Origin: Streptomyces sp. NRRL S-37
GTDB lineage: Bacteria > Actinomycetota > Actinomycetes > Streptomycetales > Streptomycetaceae
Assembly: GCF_000721605.1 (NCBI RefSeq)
Contig: NZ_JOIZ01000003.1
Coordinates: 124,001 to 188,000, forward strand
Length of the DNA stretch: 64,000 bases
Direction: 5' to 3'
Position 1 is the stretch's first letter; the number at the start of each line of letters is the position of its first letter. Position numbers and translations under genes: made by a program. The notes under the pieces were generated by a model that saw only the letters and a list, made by a program, of their open reading frames with translations, did no database searches and was not told where the DNA came from. This document shows positions 1 to 9,276 of the stretch, piece after piece.

Positions 1-2243
1 CCCGGCTGGGCGTCGCCCAGCCGGGGCAGGAGGGCACCGCCAACACGTCGGTCCAGGCCGTCCTGGACGCGCTGCGCTCCGGTGAGCCCTACGACAAATG
101 GCTGCTGGTCTTCGACAACGCCGAGGACATCGAGGTGGTCCGCCGGTACTTCCCGGCCAGCGGCCCCGGCAAGGTCATCGTCACCTCACGGAACCGGTCC
201 TGGGAACGGGTGGCGACCCCGCTCCCGGTGAGCGTGTTCGAGCGCGAGGAGTCCGTCGAGCTGCTCCAGAAGCGCTCTCCCGACCTCTCGGCCCAGGACG
301 CCGACCGCCTCGCCGACGCCCTCGGCGACCTGCCGCTCGCGGTGGAGCAGGCCGGTGCCTGGCGAGCGGTCACCGGCATGCTCGTCGACGAGTACCTCAC
401 CCTGCTCGCCGAACGCAGCCCCGAGATCCTCGACCTCGACCCCGCTCCCGACTACCCGGTCTCCGTCGCCGCCGCCTGGGACATCTCGCTGGAGCGGATC
501 AAGGAGAACAACCCCGGCGCCCGCCAGCTCCTCGACATCTGCGCCAGCATGGCCCCCGAGCCCATTCCGCGGTCCATGCTGCGCGGCGGCCGGGGCGTCA
601 ACATCACGCCCGAGGTGGACCCGCTGCTGCGGGAGTCGATCAAACTCAACCGGGCCATCCGCGACCTCAACCAGTTCTCCTTGGTCAAGACGGACCCCCG
701 GACCGACACCCTGCAGATGCACCGCCTGCTGCAGACGGTGCTTCTCGCCAAGCTCGACCAGGAGCAGCGCGGCCGGATGAGGGACGCCGCCCACCAGTTG
801 CTCTCCGCCGCCAAACCGGGCCACTACGCCTCGTCGCGCGAATGGCCCGCCTACCAGGCGCTGCTGCCGCACATCCTCACCTCCCAGGCGGTCACCAGCT
901 CCGACACCTATGTGCGGGAACTCGTCTCCGACACCGTGTTCTTCCTCTACTACTGGGGTGACCACGAAGGGGCCGCGAACCTCGGCCGCCAGGCGTACAA
1001 CGCCTGGCTCGCCGCCTCCGGCGAGGAGGACAACCACGTCATCCGCATCACGAAGATCTTCGCCTTCGCCCTGCGCCAGATCGGCCAGATCGGCGAGTCC
1101 ATCCCGCTGACCGAGAAGGCCCTGGAGGTCTCCCGGCGTCTCGAGGCCGTGCTCGAGCCCGAGGACCTCATCGACTCCTTGTGCGAGATGGCCGACGCAC
1201 GCCGTTACCAGGGTCGGTTCGCGGAGGCACGGGACCTCGGCAAGGAGGCCACCGAGCTGGCGCGTTCCATGTTCGGTCCCGAGGACCCGATCACCCTGCG
1301 GGCCACCCACAGCTGGGGGGTCGACCTGCGGCTGTGCGGGCAGTTCGACGAGGCGCTGCCCCTGGACCAGGAGAACGCCCGGCAGCGTGAACACATGTTC
1401 GGCCCCGACAACCTCCTCACGCTCAACACCCTCAACGGCCTCTCCATCGACATGCGGGAGAGCGGCGACTACCCGGGCGCCCGGAGCTTCCAGGAGGACG
1501 TCTACCGCAGGGCCAGCGAAACCTTGGGCGAACAGCGCCCGCTCACCCTGCGCGTGGCCCGCAACCTCGCCGTCTGCTACCGCCGGGACGGGGCGCTCGA
1601 CGAGGCGCTGAAGCTCTCGGAGGAGACCCTGCGCCGCTTCGTCGCCCGCTACGGCCCCGTTCACGCGGACTCGCTCTCCACGGCGATCAACCTCTGCGTC
1701 GACCGGCGCCTCGCCGGAAGCTCCGACGACCTCGAGAAGTCGCGTGAGCTCGGCGAGGAGACCGCGCGGGGCTACGCGTCGCTGCTGGGCGAGGACCACG
1801 CGTACACCTTGCTGGCCAAGGCGAACCTCGCCGCCACCCTGCGCATGATGGGCGCCGTGGACAGCGCCGCGGAACTGGAGGACGACGCCTCCCGCAGACT
1901 GGTGGCCACCCTGGGACCCGAGCACGTGATGACCCGGACCGTCGACATCGGCCGGGCCAACACCGCCTACGCACGGCTGGACTTCGACCGCGCGTACGAG
2001 ATCGACGAGGCCAATCTGGCGGGGCTCACCGTGGTCGCCGGCGCGGAACACCCGCTGACCCTGTCCTGCACCGCGAACCTCGCTCTCGACCTGCGCGGTC
2101 TCGGCCGGGGCGCGGAGGCGGACCAGATGAAGAGCAAGGCGGTGGAGGGCTTCACCCGGGTGGTCCGCGCCGGCCACCCCTGGCTGGAGGCGGCCCGCCT
2201 GAACCACCGTATCGAGTGCGACATCGCCCCCATGCCGCTGTAG
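1..2243 (+). CDS. FxsT-like NB-ARC/TPR protein, 5' end outside window
   Basis: The frame is already open at the left edge, so this is the C-terminal ~745 residues of a larger protein. The first visible part is the back half of an NB-ARC/STAND NTPase: a Walker B strand (KWLLVFDNAED, about bases 99-131), a sensor-like VIVTSR stretch and a GLPL-type motif (GDLPLAVEQAGAW). The P-loop lies upstream of the window. From about base 900 on there are at least seven kinesin-light-chain-type TPRs of about 42 residues, each carrying a GPExxxTL-like signature. This layout is that of the tetratricopeptide protein named FxsT in FxSxx-COOH RiPP systems, and an FxsA-like peptide lies 2 kb downstream. A generic signalling NB-ARC/TPR protein is the alternative. 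The ATG at 135 falls inside the NTPase domain and is not the real start. Confidence 0.7.
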   Translation, partial: RLGVAQPGQEGTANTSVQAVLDALRSGEPYDKWLLVFDNAEDIEVVRRYFPASGPGKVIVTSRNRSWERVATPLPVSVFEREESVELLQKRSPDLSAQDADRLADALGDLPLAVEQAGAWRAVTGMLVDEYLTLLAERSPEILDLDPAPDYPVSVAAAWDISLERIKENNPGARQLLDICASMAPEPIPRSMLRGGRGVNITPEVDPLLRESIKLNRAIRDLNQFSLVKTDPRTDTLQMHRLLQTVLLAKLDQEQRGRMRDAAHQLLSAAKPGHYASSREWPAYQALLPHILTSQAVTSSDTYVRELVSDTVFFLYYWGDHEGAANLGRQAYNAWLAASGEEDNHVIRITKIFAFALRQIGQIGESIPLTEKALEVSRRLEAVLEPEDLIDSLCEMADARRYQGRFAEARDLGKEATELARSMFGPEDPITLRATHSWGVDLRLCGQFDEALPLDQENARQREHMFGPDNLLTLNTLNGLSIDMRESGDYPGARSFQEDVYRRASETLGEQRPLTLRVARNLAVCYRRDGALDEALKLSEETLRRFVARYGPVHADSLSTAINLCVDRRLAGSSDDLEKSRELGEETARGYASLLGEDHAYTLLAKANLAATLRMMGAVDSAAELEDDASRRLVATLGPEHVMTRTVDIGRANTAYARLDFDRAYEIDEANLAGLTVVAGAEHPLTLSCTANLALDLRGLGRGAEADQMKSKAVEGFTRVVRAGHPWLEAARLNHRIECDIAPMPL

Positions 2244-2251
2244 CGGGGGCG

Positions 2252-2290
2252 CGGGCCGGCCGGAGCGGCGCGATCGCCGCCCCGGCCCGG
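2252..2290. terminator. GC-rich hairpin between convergent genes
   Basis: An imperfect inverted repeat (GCGGCG / CGCCGC around a CGAT loop, flanked by matching CGGGCC/GGCCCG blocks) lies in the 49-bp gap between two convergent stop codons. It may end both transcripts. The outer arms do not pair perfectly. Confidence 0.4.
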
Positions 2291-2292
2291 TG

Positions 2293-3618
2293 TCAGCCCA
2301 GGTCTGCCGCCGGAGCGGTGCGTGTGTCGTCCCGCTCGGAGGGCGGGGGCGGCAGGTCGGCCGGGTCGTCGGTCCGCCCCCGCGGATGCCGTTCGGCCAG
2401 GCGGCGGGTCAGGTGCAGGAGCGGCTGGGTGAAGAGTGTGGTGGCCAGGGCCATGAACACCAGGATGCTGTAGAGCCGGTCGCTCAGCAGGCCCGCGTGC
2501 AGGCCCGCGTCGAGGGCGATCAGCTCGGTGAGACCGCGGGCACTCATCAGGATGCCCACGGTGTACGCGTCGTGCCGGTCCAGGCCGCCCAGCCGGGCCG
2601 CCGCCGCACCGCTGCCGATCTTGGTCACCGCGGCCAGTGCGGTCACCACCAGCACGGCGACCCATCCCGTGGCCCCCATGCCGTTCAGCACGACGGCCTG
2701 ACCCGAGATCACGAAGAAGAACGGGAGCAGCAGCGAGCTGACGTCGTGCAGGGGCCGCAGCAGATCGGGGTCGAGCCGGTCGTCCGGCTCCCGGGGGGTC
2801 ACCACGCCCGCCAGCAGCGCACCGAAGATCACATGCAGCCCCAGGGAGTGCGTCACCCAGGCCGACCCGAGGGCGAAGCCGATGAGCAGCGCCATCCGCA
2901 GCGAGGGCTCCATGCGCGTCCGCCACAGCAGCCGGCGCAGCACCGGCCGGGCTGCGAGGAGCATCCCGGTGAGGAAACCGGCCGCGATCGCCACCCGCCA
3001 CGGCCACCCGAGCGTGTGGTCGCCGCCGTTCTCCAGCAACGCCCCGGCCAGTACCGTCCAGCAGACCACGTCGAGCAGGCCGGCGGCCGAGACCGCCACC
3101 ACGCCGGGCACCGTCCGGGCCAGTCCGTTCTCCCGCACTATGGCCGTCAGTACGGGTACGGCCGTGACCGACAGGGCGATCCCGGCGAACACCACGGTCG
3201 ACGGAGACGGATCGCGTGGCATGCCGAGGGCCCGGAGACGGTCCCAGAACAGCAACGCGCACCCGCCGCCCACCAGCATCGGCACCAGGAACGAGGCCAG
3301 CGCCACCGTCACCGCGGTACGCGCCCGGTCGCCCAGCAGCTTCAGGTCCAGTTCGTAGCCCACCGCGAACAGGAACACCACCAGGGCGAACTGTGCGAAG
3401 CCGGTCAGGGCCGTATCGATCTCCTCAGGGAACAGCGTCTCGTACGCGTCGGGTACCGCACTGCCGAGGAGGGAGGGGCCGAGCGCTATCCCCGCCGTCA
3501 GCTGGCCGACGATGTACGGCTGCCCCAGCTTTCGTGCAGCCCAGCCCGCCGCGTGCGCGGCCACCAGGATCAGGGCCGAGGCCCCCACGAAGTGCGCGAT
3601 CAGCGCGTCAGGGCTCAT
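2293..3618 (-). CDS. Cation:proton antiporter (CPA2, Na+/H+ exchanger type)
   Basis: A 441-residue polytopic membrane protein with about 11-12 hydrophobic segments and the Na+/H+ exchanger fold. It has the N-terminal QPYIVGQLTAGIALGPSLLG segment typical of CPA2/KefB-like antiporters and a charged loop after the sixth helix. It would exchange Na+ or K+ for H+ across the cytoplasmic membrane. I chose the ATG at 3618 because it begins MSPDALIAHF directly before the first helix. The frame is open further upstream (to 3807), but that extension is Arg/His/Thr-rich and not membrane-like. No partner subunit (KefF, TrkA-N) is adjacent. The gene is convergent with the TPR gene and divergent from the RiPP-like genes. 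A weak -35-like TTGACT lies on the minus strand at 3688-3693. Confidence 0.85.
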   Translation of the reverse strand: MSPDALIAHFVGASALILVAAHAAGWAARKLGQPYIVGQLTAGIALGPSLLGSAVPDAYETLFPEEIDTALTGFAQFALVVFLFAVGYELDLKLLGDRARTAVTVALASFLVPMLVGGGCALLFWDRLRALGMPRDPSPSTVVFAGIALSVTAVPVLTAIVRENGLARTVPGVVAVSAAGLLDVVCWTVLAGALLENGGDHTLGWPWRVAIAAGFLTGMLLAARPVLRRLLWRTRMEPSLRMALLIGFALGSAWVTHSLGLHVIFGALLAGVVTPREPDDRLDPDLLRPLHDVSSLLLPFFFVISGQAVVLNGMGATGWVAVLVVTALAAVTKIGSGAAAARLGGLDRHDAYTVGILMSARGLTELIALDAGLHAGLLSDRLYSILVFMALATTLFTQPLLHLTRRLAERHPRGRTDDPADLPPPPSERDDTRTAPAADLG

Positions 3619-4271
3619 GTGTCCCCCTGTGGTCCGGTCGTTCAGCCGGCCGAGCGGCCGCCGATGAGTCGTCGCACGCTTGCGCGAAGTCAACTTCCTC
3701 AGGATAGAGGTGATCTGACAGGGCATCGGGTGTTGTACACACGCTTGACCCGAGTCACAGGAGGCACACCGGTAGCGGTCGTGCCCGGCCATGGGACCAG
3801 GGTGCATTCGTCCGCCGCATGTGCTGCCGTGCGCCGTCGGTGCGCCCTCGGGTTCGGCGGTCGCGGGTACCGCACTCCCGGGCCGCTGATCCGGAGGGGC
3901 TGTTTCCGGCCGTACGGGCGCGTCTCGCGGCCCACAGGGAAGCGAGCCGTTCTCCGCGGTACCCGCGATCCGGCGGTCCCGCCCCGTGCGGACCGGGACG
4001 CCGCCTCGGGCCGGCCGACGCCGCCGGGGGCTCTCACGTCCCGGGAATCCGCCTCGTCACAGGCTGACGTGCGCCACGGCGAGGTCGGCTTCGAACGCTC
4101 CTCCCCGTCGGCCTCCGAGTAGGGGCAGGGGGACCGATTCCCTTCGCCGTCCGCACAGTTGATGATGATCGGGTGGCGTGATCGTACGGTTTTCGATGCG
4201 GTCTTGAATGGTCATGATGAATCCAAGGACACGGGGCATCGAGTGCCACCGTGCGAGAAGGGGGACGCACC
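3619..4271. other. Intergenic region without a supported gene
   Basis: These 650 bases lie between the divergent antiporter and peptide genes. Open frames here are Arg/Pro-rich shadows with no start-site support. Base composition falls toward the right end (about 4150-4230), consistent with the promoter of the peptide gene. The only candidate promoter element seen is a minus-strand TTGACT at 3688-3693 for the antiporter. Confidence 0.6.
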
Positions 4272-4463
4272 TTGCATCAGCCGGCCGCTCAGCGCAACGC
4301 CGAAACCGCAGCACGGGAGTCGGACCTGGCGGATCTTGCGGCACTGCCCCTGACCGCCTTGGACGGCCTCGCTCCCCTCGCCCCCGGCACCCGTCTTCTC
4401 GTAGAGGTTCTCCGGTCCCGCGGCAGCATCCGGGGCGGCGGCGAGCCAGGCCGGGCCGAGTAG
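4272..4463 (+). CDS. Candidate RiPP precursor, FxsA-like leader without FxSxx end
   Basis: A 63-residue peptide. I chose the TTG at 4272 because a strong ribosome site (AGAAGGGGGA) sits 6 bases upstream. A GTG at 4251 in the same frame lacks one and lies before that site. The middle, SDLADLAALPLTALDGL, closely resembles the leader of FxSxx-COOH precursors (acidic residue, then LxxLPLxxLxxL). The family's C-terminal Phe-x-Ser-x-x is missing: this peptide ends in RSRGSIRGGGEPGRAE. It lies 69 bp before an HExxH peptide-modification enzyme, the usual company of such precursors. No radical SAM gene is visible. A basic Gly/Arg core like this is not one I recognise, so the precursor role is inferred from the leader and neighbour. 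It could also be a degenerate precursor. Confidence 0.55.
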   Translation: MHQPAAQRNAETAARESDLADLAALPLTALDGLAPLAPGTRLLVEVLRSRGSIRGGGEPGRAE

Positions 4464-4532
4464 AGCCGCCCGCCGTGCCGGGAGCGCCCCACCGGGTTCC
4501 CGCATGCCCGCCCACCGACCGGAGGCCCGGTA

Positions 4533-6215
4533 ATGAACAGCGAGCAGCGCCCCAGCCCGTTCCGCATGCCCGCCCCCCTCTTCGCGGAACTCGCCGCCGG
4601 CGGCCACTCCGCCGAAGCCGTCGCCTTCCTCGAACAGGGCGAGCGCGCCCGCCGGTTGCTGCTGCTGCGCACCCTGCTCAAGCAGCTCTGGGACCTGCCC
4701 ACCCCCCTCACCCCGGTCGCGGAGGCCTGGCGGGTCTTCAAGGAGGCGGCGGAGCGGGCGCCCGAGCCGGTCGAGCGGCTGCTGCTCGCCCCGACGACCG
4801 GCGCCTGGATCGCACACATGCTGCGCAGGGTGTACGGCACCGCGACCGGGCCTCAGCTGTGGGCGGAGGCGGCCCGGCTGAACACCCTCGCGGTGGTCGC
4901 CTCGCTGCACGCCGGCACGGAGACGTCCCTGCGCGTCCCGCTGGACGACGGCGCGCTGCACCTGCCGGGCCTGGGACTGGTCCGGCTGGCAGACGGGGCG
5001 GCTGGTCTGTCGGCGGGCCGGGCGAGTACCCGCGCCGGTGTGCTGACCCTCAGCGGGCCGGGGCCCGACGGCAGACGACGGAGCCTGACCCGCCGCCCCG
5101 CCCCCGTGCCGGTCACCGGGGCGCCGCCCGTCGACGACCCCCACTGGCTTCCCCTCCGTACTCTCGCCGTCGGCCCCGTCGCCGTACCCCTGGAGGACCT
5201 GGATCCCTACCGTGACCTCGACGACCCCGTGCCGCCCGCCCGGCTGGACGCCGACGAGGCCCTGGCCTGGCAGCGGCTGTTCGACGAGGCCGCCGTGATC
5301 CTCGCGGCCGGGAAGGGGACGGGACCCGGGCGGCTCGACCCCGCCGTGATCCGGGCCGTCGTCCCCTGGGCCCGCACCGGCCTGCTGCCCCCGCCGCCGC
5401 CCGACGTCCGCGTCTCCGCGTCCAGCGGCGACTCCTACGGCGCGATGGTCATCGCCCGCCCCTCTTCGCCGCTCGCCCTGGCCGAGGCGCTGGTCCACGA
5501 GTTCCAGCACAGCAAGCTCGCCGCGCTGTTCCACCTCTTCCCGCTGCTGCGCGACGACCGCGCGGAGCGCTACTACGCTCCCTGGCGCCCCGACCCGCGC
5601 CACCTCACCGGTCTGCTGCACGGCGCCTACGCCTTCACCGGCGTCGCCGGGTTCTGGCGGGACCGGCTGTCCGACCCGGAGCACGCCGAGACGGCCGCCT
5701 ACCACTTCGCGCTGCGCCGGACGCAGAGCAGGCTCGTCGTGCGCACCCTCCTCACCAGCGGACGCCTCACCGAGACCGGGCACGCCCTGGTCACCGGTCT
5801 CGCCCGGAGCCTGGACGGCTGGCTGCGCGAGCCCGTGCCCCCGGCCGCCCTGACCCGCGCCCGCACCGCCGCCGCCCTGCACCGCACCGAGTGGCGCCTG
5901 CGCAACGTCGCCCCGGCCGCACCGTCCGAGCGGCCGGACGGTCCCCTCCGCCTCCGCCCCGGCCGCGCCCTCTGGCCCGACGTCCGCACCCACGCCTTCG
6001 CCCTCCCGCCCGCCGACCCCCGCACCCCCGACGAACACCTCGCCGCCGGCGACGCCGCCGCCGCGCTCGCCGGGTACGACGACGGCCTGGCCCGTGATCC
6101 CGGTGACCCGCACCTCCTCGCCGGGTGGATCGTCGCCCGGGCCGGACTGGAGCGCGGGCCCGGAGCGCGGCGGCTGCTGGCCCGGCCCGAGTCGATGACC
6201 CGGAGGCAGGGGTGA
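4533..6215 (+). CDS. HExxH-type putative RiPP modification enzyme
   Basis: A 560-residue protein with the signature VHEFQH near residues 322-326 (His, Glu, His ligands), set in a mostly helical Leu/Ala-rich frame. This is the HExxH domain known from FxSxx-COOH systems, where it occurs alone or fused to a radical SAM enzyme. Later work has linked members of this family to alpha-ketoglutarate-dependent peptide beta-hydroxylation, but I cannot tell this one's reaction from sequence. The start is the ATG at 4533 with GGAGG seven bases upstream. The C-terminal ~60 residues (AAGDAAAALAGYDDGLARDP) look like a single TPR-type helical pair. It is preceded by the FxsA-like peptide and followed 21 bp later by arginine deiminase on the same strand, probably a separate function. 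Confidence 0.75.
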   Translation: MNSEQRPSPFRMPAPLFAELAAGGHSAEAVAFLEQGERARRLLLLRTLLKQLWDLPTPLTPVAEAWRVFKEAAERAPEPVERLLLAPTTGAWIAHMLRRVYGTATGPQLWAEAARLNTLAVVASLHAGTETSLRVPLDDGALHLPGLGLVRLADGAAGLSAGRASTRAGVLTLSGPGPDGRRRSLTRRPAPVPVTGAPPVDDPHWLPLRTLAVGPVAVPLEDLDPYRDLDDPVPPARLDADEALAWQRLFDEAAVILAAGKGTGPGRLDPAVIRAVVPWARTGLLPPPPPDVRVSASSGDSYGAMVIARPSSPLALAEALVHEFQHSKLAALFHLFPLLRDDRAERYYAPWRPDPRHLTGLLHGAYAFTGVAGFWRDRLSDPEHAETAAYHFALRRTQSRLVVRTLLTSGRLTETGHALVTGLARSLDGWLREPVPPAALTRARTAAALHRTEWRLRNVAPAAPSERPDGPLRLRPGRALWPDVRTHAFALPPADPRTPDEHLAAGDAAAALAGYDDGLARDPGDPHLLAGWIVARAGLERGPGARRLLARPESMTRRQG

Positions 6216-6236
6216 ACACGCGCCCGGAGGGTCAGG

Positions 6237-7469
6237 ATGAAAGGCATGACCTACCACGTCGACTCCGAGGCCGGGCGGCTGCGCCGCGTCATCCTGCACC
6301 GGCCCGATCTCGAGCTCAAAAGGCTCACCCCCAGCAACAAGGACGCCCTGCTCTTCGACGACGTGCTCTGGGTGCGCCGGGCGCGCGCCGAGCACGACGG
6401 GTTCGCCGACGTCCTGCGCGACCGGGGCGTCACCGTCCACCTCTTCGGTGACCTGCTCGCCGAGACGCTGGACCTCCCGGCGGCCCGCGCGCTCGTCCTG
6501 GACCGCGTCTTCGACGAGAAGGAGTACGGCCCGCTGGCCACCGACCACCTGCGGGCCGCGTTCGAGACGCTCCCGGCGCCCGGGCTGGCCGAGGTGCTGA
6601 TCGGCGGGATGACCAAGCGGGAGTTCCTGGACGCCCACCCGGAGCCGACCTCCGTGCGCTTCCACGCCATGGAGCTCGACGACTTCCTGCTCGGCCCGCT
6701 GCCCAACCACCTCTTCACCCGCGACACCTCCGCCTGGATCTACGACGGTGTCGCCATCAACGCGATGCGCTGGCCGGCCCGGCAGCGCGAGACCGTGCAC
6801 TTCGAGGCGATCTACCGGCACCATCCGCTGTTCCGCGCGGAGCCCTTCCACGTCTGGTCCGAAGGACAGGCCGACTACCCGTCCACCATCGAGGGCGGGG
6901 ACGTGCTGGTCATCGGCAACGGCGCGGTGCTGATCGGGATGAGCGAGCGGACCACCCCGCAGGCGGTGGAGATGCTCGCGCACAAGCTGTTCGCGGCGGG
7001 CTCCGCCGCGACCATCGTCGCGCTCGACATGCCGAAGCGGCGCGCCTTCATGCACCTCGACACCGTGATGACGATGGTCGACGGCGACACCTTCACCCAG
7101 TACGCGGGCCTCGGCATGCTCCGCTCGTACACCATCGAGCCGGGCGCGGGGGACAAGGAGCTGAAGGTCACCGACCATCCGCCGGAGCACATGCACCGCG
7201 CGATCGCCGCCGCCCTCGGGCTCAGCGAGATCCGGGTGCTGACCGCCACCCAGGACGTGCACGCCGCCGAACGCGAGCAGTGGGACGACGGCTGCAACGT
7301 TCTGGCCGTCGAACCGGGCGTCGTCGTCGCCTACGAGCGGAACGCCACCACCAACACGCACCTGCGCAAGCAGGGCATCGAGGTGATAGAGATCCCCGGC
7401 AGCGAGCTGGGCCGGGGCAGGGGCGGGCCGCGCTGCATGAGCTGTCCCGTCCAGCGGGACGCGGTGTGA
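6237..7469 (+). CDS. arcA: Arginine deiminase
   Basis: 410 residues, the normal length for ArcA. The enzyme hydrolyses L-arginine to citrulline and ammonia in the cytoplasm, the first step of the arginine deiminase pathway. Visible catalytic features are the FTRDTSAW block (substrate-binding Asp), EGGDVLVIG (general-acid Glu region), MHLDTVMT (catalytic His) and the C-terminal [13 protein letters not shown], whose first Cys (about residue 400) is the nucleophile. The start at 6237 has GGAGG six bases upstream. A second in-frame ATG at 6246 is possible. Ornithine carbamoyltransferase follows 133 bp downstream. No carbamate kinase or arginine/ornithine antiporter is visible, so energy-yielding arginine fermentation is not complete here. 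Confidence 0.93.
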   Translation: MKGMTYHVDSEAGRLRRVILHRPDLELKRLTPSNKDALLFDDVLWVRRARAEHDGFADVLRDRGVTVHLFGDLLAETLDLPAARALVLDRVFDEKEYGPLATDHLRAAFETLPAPGLAEVLIGGMTKREFLDAHPEPTSVRFHAMELDDFLLGPLPNHLFTRDTSAWIYDGVAINAMRWPARQRETVHFEAIYRHHPLFRAEPFHVWSEGQADYPSTIEGGDVLVIGNGAVLIGMSERTTPQAVEMLAHKLFAAGSAATIVALDMPKRRAFMHLDTVMTMVDGDTFTQYAGLGMLRSYTIEPGAGDKELKVTDHPPEHMHRAIAAALGLSEIRVLTATQDVHAAEREQWDDGCNVLAVEPGVVVAYERNATTNTHLRKQGIEVIEIPGSELGRGRGGPRCMSCPVQRDAV

Positions 7470-7536
7470 GACACCGCACGGGGGCGAGCCGCGCGGGAAC
7501 GAGAACCGTACGTGAGCGAGCCGTACGGAAACAGGT

Positions 7537-7562
7537 CGTATAGAAATACCAAACCTCGTATA
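7537..7562. promoter_or_regulatory. Direct CGTATA repeat in the arcA-argF gap
   Basis: The hexamer CGTATA occurs at 7537-7542 and again at 7557-7562, a 20-bp period, within a locally A/T-rich stretch 40 bp ahead of the carbamoyltransferase start. It could be a promoter element or a regulator site. It does not match the ARG-box pattern I know well enough to call ArgR control. Confidence 0.25.
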
Positions 7563-7602
7563 CACTTCCAAGCGTTCGTGTCCCCCATCCCTGGAGCGCC
7601 CC

Positions 7603-8610
7603 ATGGCGACTGTCCCGACCGCCCTCGCCGGCCGCCACTTCCTCAAGGAGCTGGACTTCACCGCGCCGGAGTTCCTCGGCCTGCTGGAGCTGGCCGCCGA
7701 ACTGAAGGCCGCCAAGCGGGCCGGGGCCGAGCACCGGTACCTGCGGGGCAGGAACATCGCGCTGGTCTTCGAGAAGACCTCGACGCGTACGCGCTGCGCG
7801 TTCGAGGTCGCGGCCGCCGACCAGGGCGCCTCGACGACGTACCTCGACCCGTCCGGCTCGCAGATCGGCCACAAGGAGTCCGTGAAGGACACCGCGCGGG
7901 TGCTGGGCCGGATGTTCGACGGCATCGAGTACCGGGGGGACAGCCAGGCCAAGGTGGAGGAGCTCGCGGCGTACGCGGGGGTGCCCGTCTACAACGGGCT
8001 CACCGACGACTGGCACCCCACCCAGATGCTCGCCGACGTGCTCACCATGACCGAGCACAGCCCCAAGCCGCTCACCGGCATCGCCTTCGCCTACCTCGGC
8101 GACGCCCGCTTCAACATGGGCAACTCCTACCTCGTCACCGCGGCCCTGCTGGGCATGGACGTACGCATCGTCGCCCCGAAGGCCTACTGGCCCGCCCAGG
8201 AGATCGTCGACCGGGCGCGGGAGCTGGCCGCGTCGAGCGGGGCGCGTATCGCGCTCACCGAGGACGTCGCCGAGGGCGTCGCGGGCACCGATTTCGTCGC
8301 CACGGACGTCTGGGTCTCCATGGGGGAGCCCAAGGACGTCTGGGACGAGCGGATCAAGGCCCTCGCCCCGTACGCGGTGACCATGGACGTCCTGCGCGCC
8401 ACCGGCAACCCGGACGTCAGGTTCCTGCACTGCCTGCCCGCCTTCCACGACCTCGGCACCAAGGTCGGCCAGGAGATCTTCGAGACCCACGGCCTCACCT
8501 CCCTGGAGGTGACCGACGAGGTCTTCGAGTCGGCGCACTCGGTCGTCTTCGACGAGGCGGAGAACCGCATGCACACGATCAAGGCCGTCCTGGTCGCGAC
8601 CCTCGCCTGA
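7603..8610 (+). CDS. argF: Ornithine carbamoyltransferase
   Basis: 335 residues, full length. It transfers a carbamoyl group between carbamoyl phosphate and ornithine or citrulline. The carbamoyl-phosphate loop STRTRCAFE (about residues 59-67), the DDWHPTQ block, the [12 protein letters not shown] stretch and the HCLPAFHD motif carrying the active-site Cys are all present. Placed directly after arginine deiminase, it is likely to act catabolically (ArcB role, citrulline to ornithine). The sequence alone does not separate this from the biosynthetic enzyme, and the usual arginine biosynthesis genes are not nearby. The ATG at 7603 lies in a favourable context after TGGAGCGCCCC. The 133-bp gap with an A/T-rich patch suggests it may have its own promoter. 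Confidence 0.92.
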   Translation: MATVPTALAGRHFLKELDFTAPEFLGLLELAAELKAAKRAGAEHRYLRGRNIALVFEKTSTRTRCAFEVAAADQGASTTYLDPSGSQIGHKESVKDTARVLGRMFDGIEYRGDSQAKVEELAAYAGVPVYNGLTDDWHPTQMLADVLTMTEHSPKPLTGIAFAYLGDARFNMGNSYLVTAALLGMDVRIVAPKAYWPAQEIVDRARELAASSGARIALTEDVAEGVAGTDFVATDVWVSMGEPKDVWDERIKALAPYAVTMDVLRATGNPDVRFLHCLPAFHDLGTKVGQEIFETHGLTSLEVTDEVFESAHSVVFDEAENRMHTIKAVLVATLA

Positions 8611-8632
8611 GCCCCCGAACCCCGCGTCCCGC

Positions 8633-9079
8633 TCAGAGCGGGCGCCGCTGACCCGGCAGCCGGAACCACACCGCCTTGCCGGACTCGGTGGGGCGGTGCC
8701 CGCAGGACGAGCTGAGGGCGCGGATCAGCAGCAGCCCCCGCCCGTGCTCCTGCCAGGGATCGGGCAGGCCGAGGGGGGTCGGGCGGGTGAGGTCGCCGGG
8801 CGGCTCCGGGTCGGCGTCGTGCACCTCGACCTGGCAGCCGGCCGGCAGCAGCCGCACCACCAGCTCTATCGGGCCGCTCCCCGAGGTGTGCTCCACGGCG
8901 TTCGCCACCAGCTCCGCGGTCAGCAGCTCCGCCGTGTCGCAGTCGGCGGAGTGCTCCCGCTCGGCCAGCGCCGTACGGACCAGCGCACGCGCCACCGGCA
9001 CCGCCGCGGTGGTGTGCGGCAGCGCGACGCGCCAGGAGGTGGAGGCGAGGGGAGATTCGTGCACAGCGAGTCCGTTCAT
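8633..9079 (-). CDS. RsbW-like ATP-binding protein (HATPase_c)
   Basis: 148 residues with the GHKL ATPase signatures of anti-sigma-factor kinases: ELVANAVEHT (N box), VEVHDADPEPP (G1-like) and HGRGLLLI (G2-like). Streptomyces carry dozens of these small proteins. Members bind or phosphorylate anti-anti-sigma partners, but no partner gene is adjacent, so the target is unknown. The start chosen is ATG at 9079, with AGGAG about 10 bases upstream. A longer frame to 9226 adds a Gly/Arg-rich, domain-free stretch that overlaps the promoter of the next, divergent gene. The gene is convergent with argF across a 22-bp gap. Confidence 0.78.
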   Translation of the reverse strand: MNGLAVHESPLASTSWRVALPHTTAAVPVARALVRTALAEREHSADCDTAELLTAELVANAVEHTSGSGPIELVVRLLPAGCQVEVHDADPEPPGDLTRPTPLGLPDPWQEHGRGLLLIRALSSSCGHRPTESGKAVWFRLPGQRRPL

Positions 9080-9193
9080 GGAGCGGGCGCTCCTGCTTTC
9101 AGCCGCCCATGGTACGGCGCACCCGCTACGGCCCTTCGAGGGGGCGGGCCCCACCGCGCGCACGACGGCGCCCGAACGGCGTATCGCGCGCAC

Positions 9194-9223
9194 GTGACGA
9201 CAGTCACCAATGGGTGATAAATT
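9194..9223 (+). promoter_or_regulatory. Promoter with GTGAC-N4-GTCAC operator
   Basis: A perfect inverted repeat GTGAC-GACA-GTCAC (9194-9207) contains a -35-like GTGACG. A -10-like TAAATT follows at 9218-9223 with an 18-bp spacer. A second overlapping repeat TCACC-AATG-GGTGA (9204-9217) fills the spacer. The enoyl-CoA hydratase starts 53 bp downstream. A near-identical element lies at 15151-15164 before the aryl-CoA ligase of the same pathway, which suggests shared repression. Confidence 0.6.
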
Positions 9224-9276
9224 CATGAGGCAGAGCTCACTGAGCAGCGCAGTGCCCGTCCTAGGAGGCCGCCCTC

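Noticed and set aside
186..2207. Minus-strand frame across the TPR gene
   Set aside because: Shadow of the NB-ARC/TPR coding frame; no motif or ribosome site.
7537..7562. ArgR control of the carbamoyltransferase gene
   Set aside because: A direct repeat is present, but it does not match the ARG-box pattern, so only the repeat is listed.
4212..7952. Very long open frame on the minus strand opposite the HExxH and arginine deiminase genes
   Set aside because: It is the antisense of well-supported genes. High GC at third positions keeps the frame open; the product is Gly/Arg/Val-rich with no motifs.
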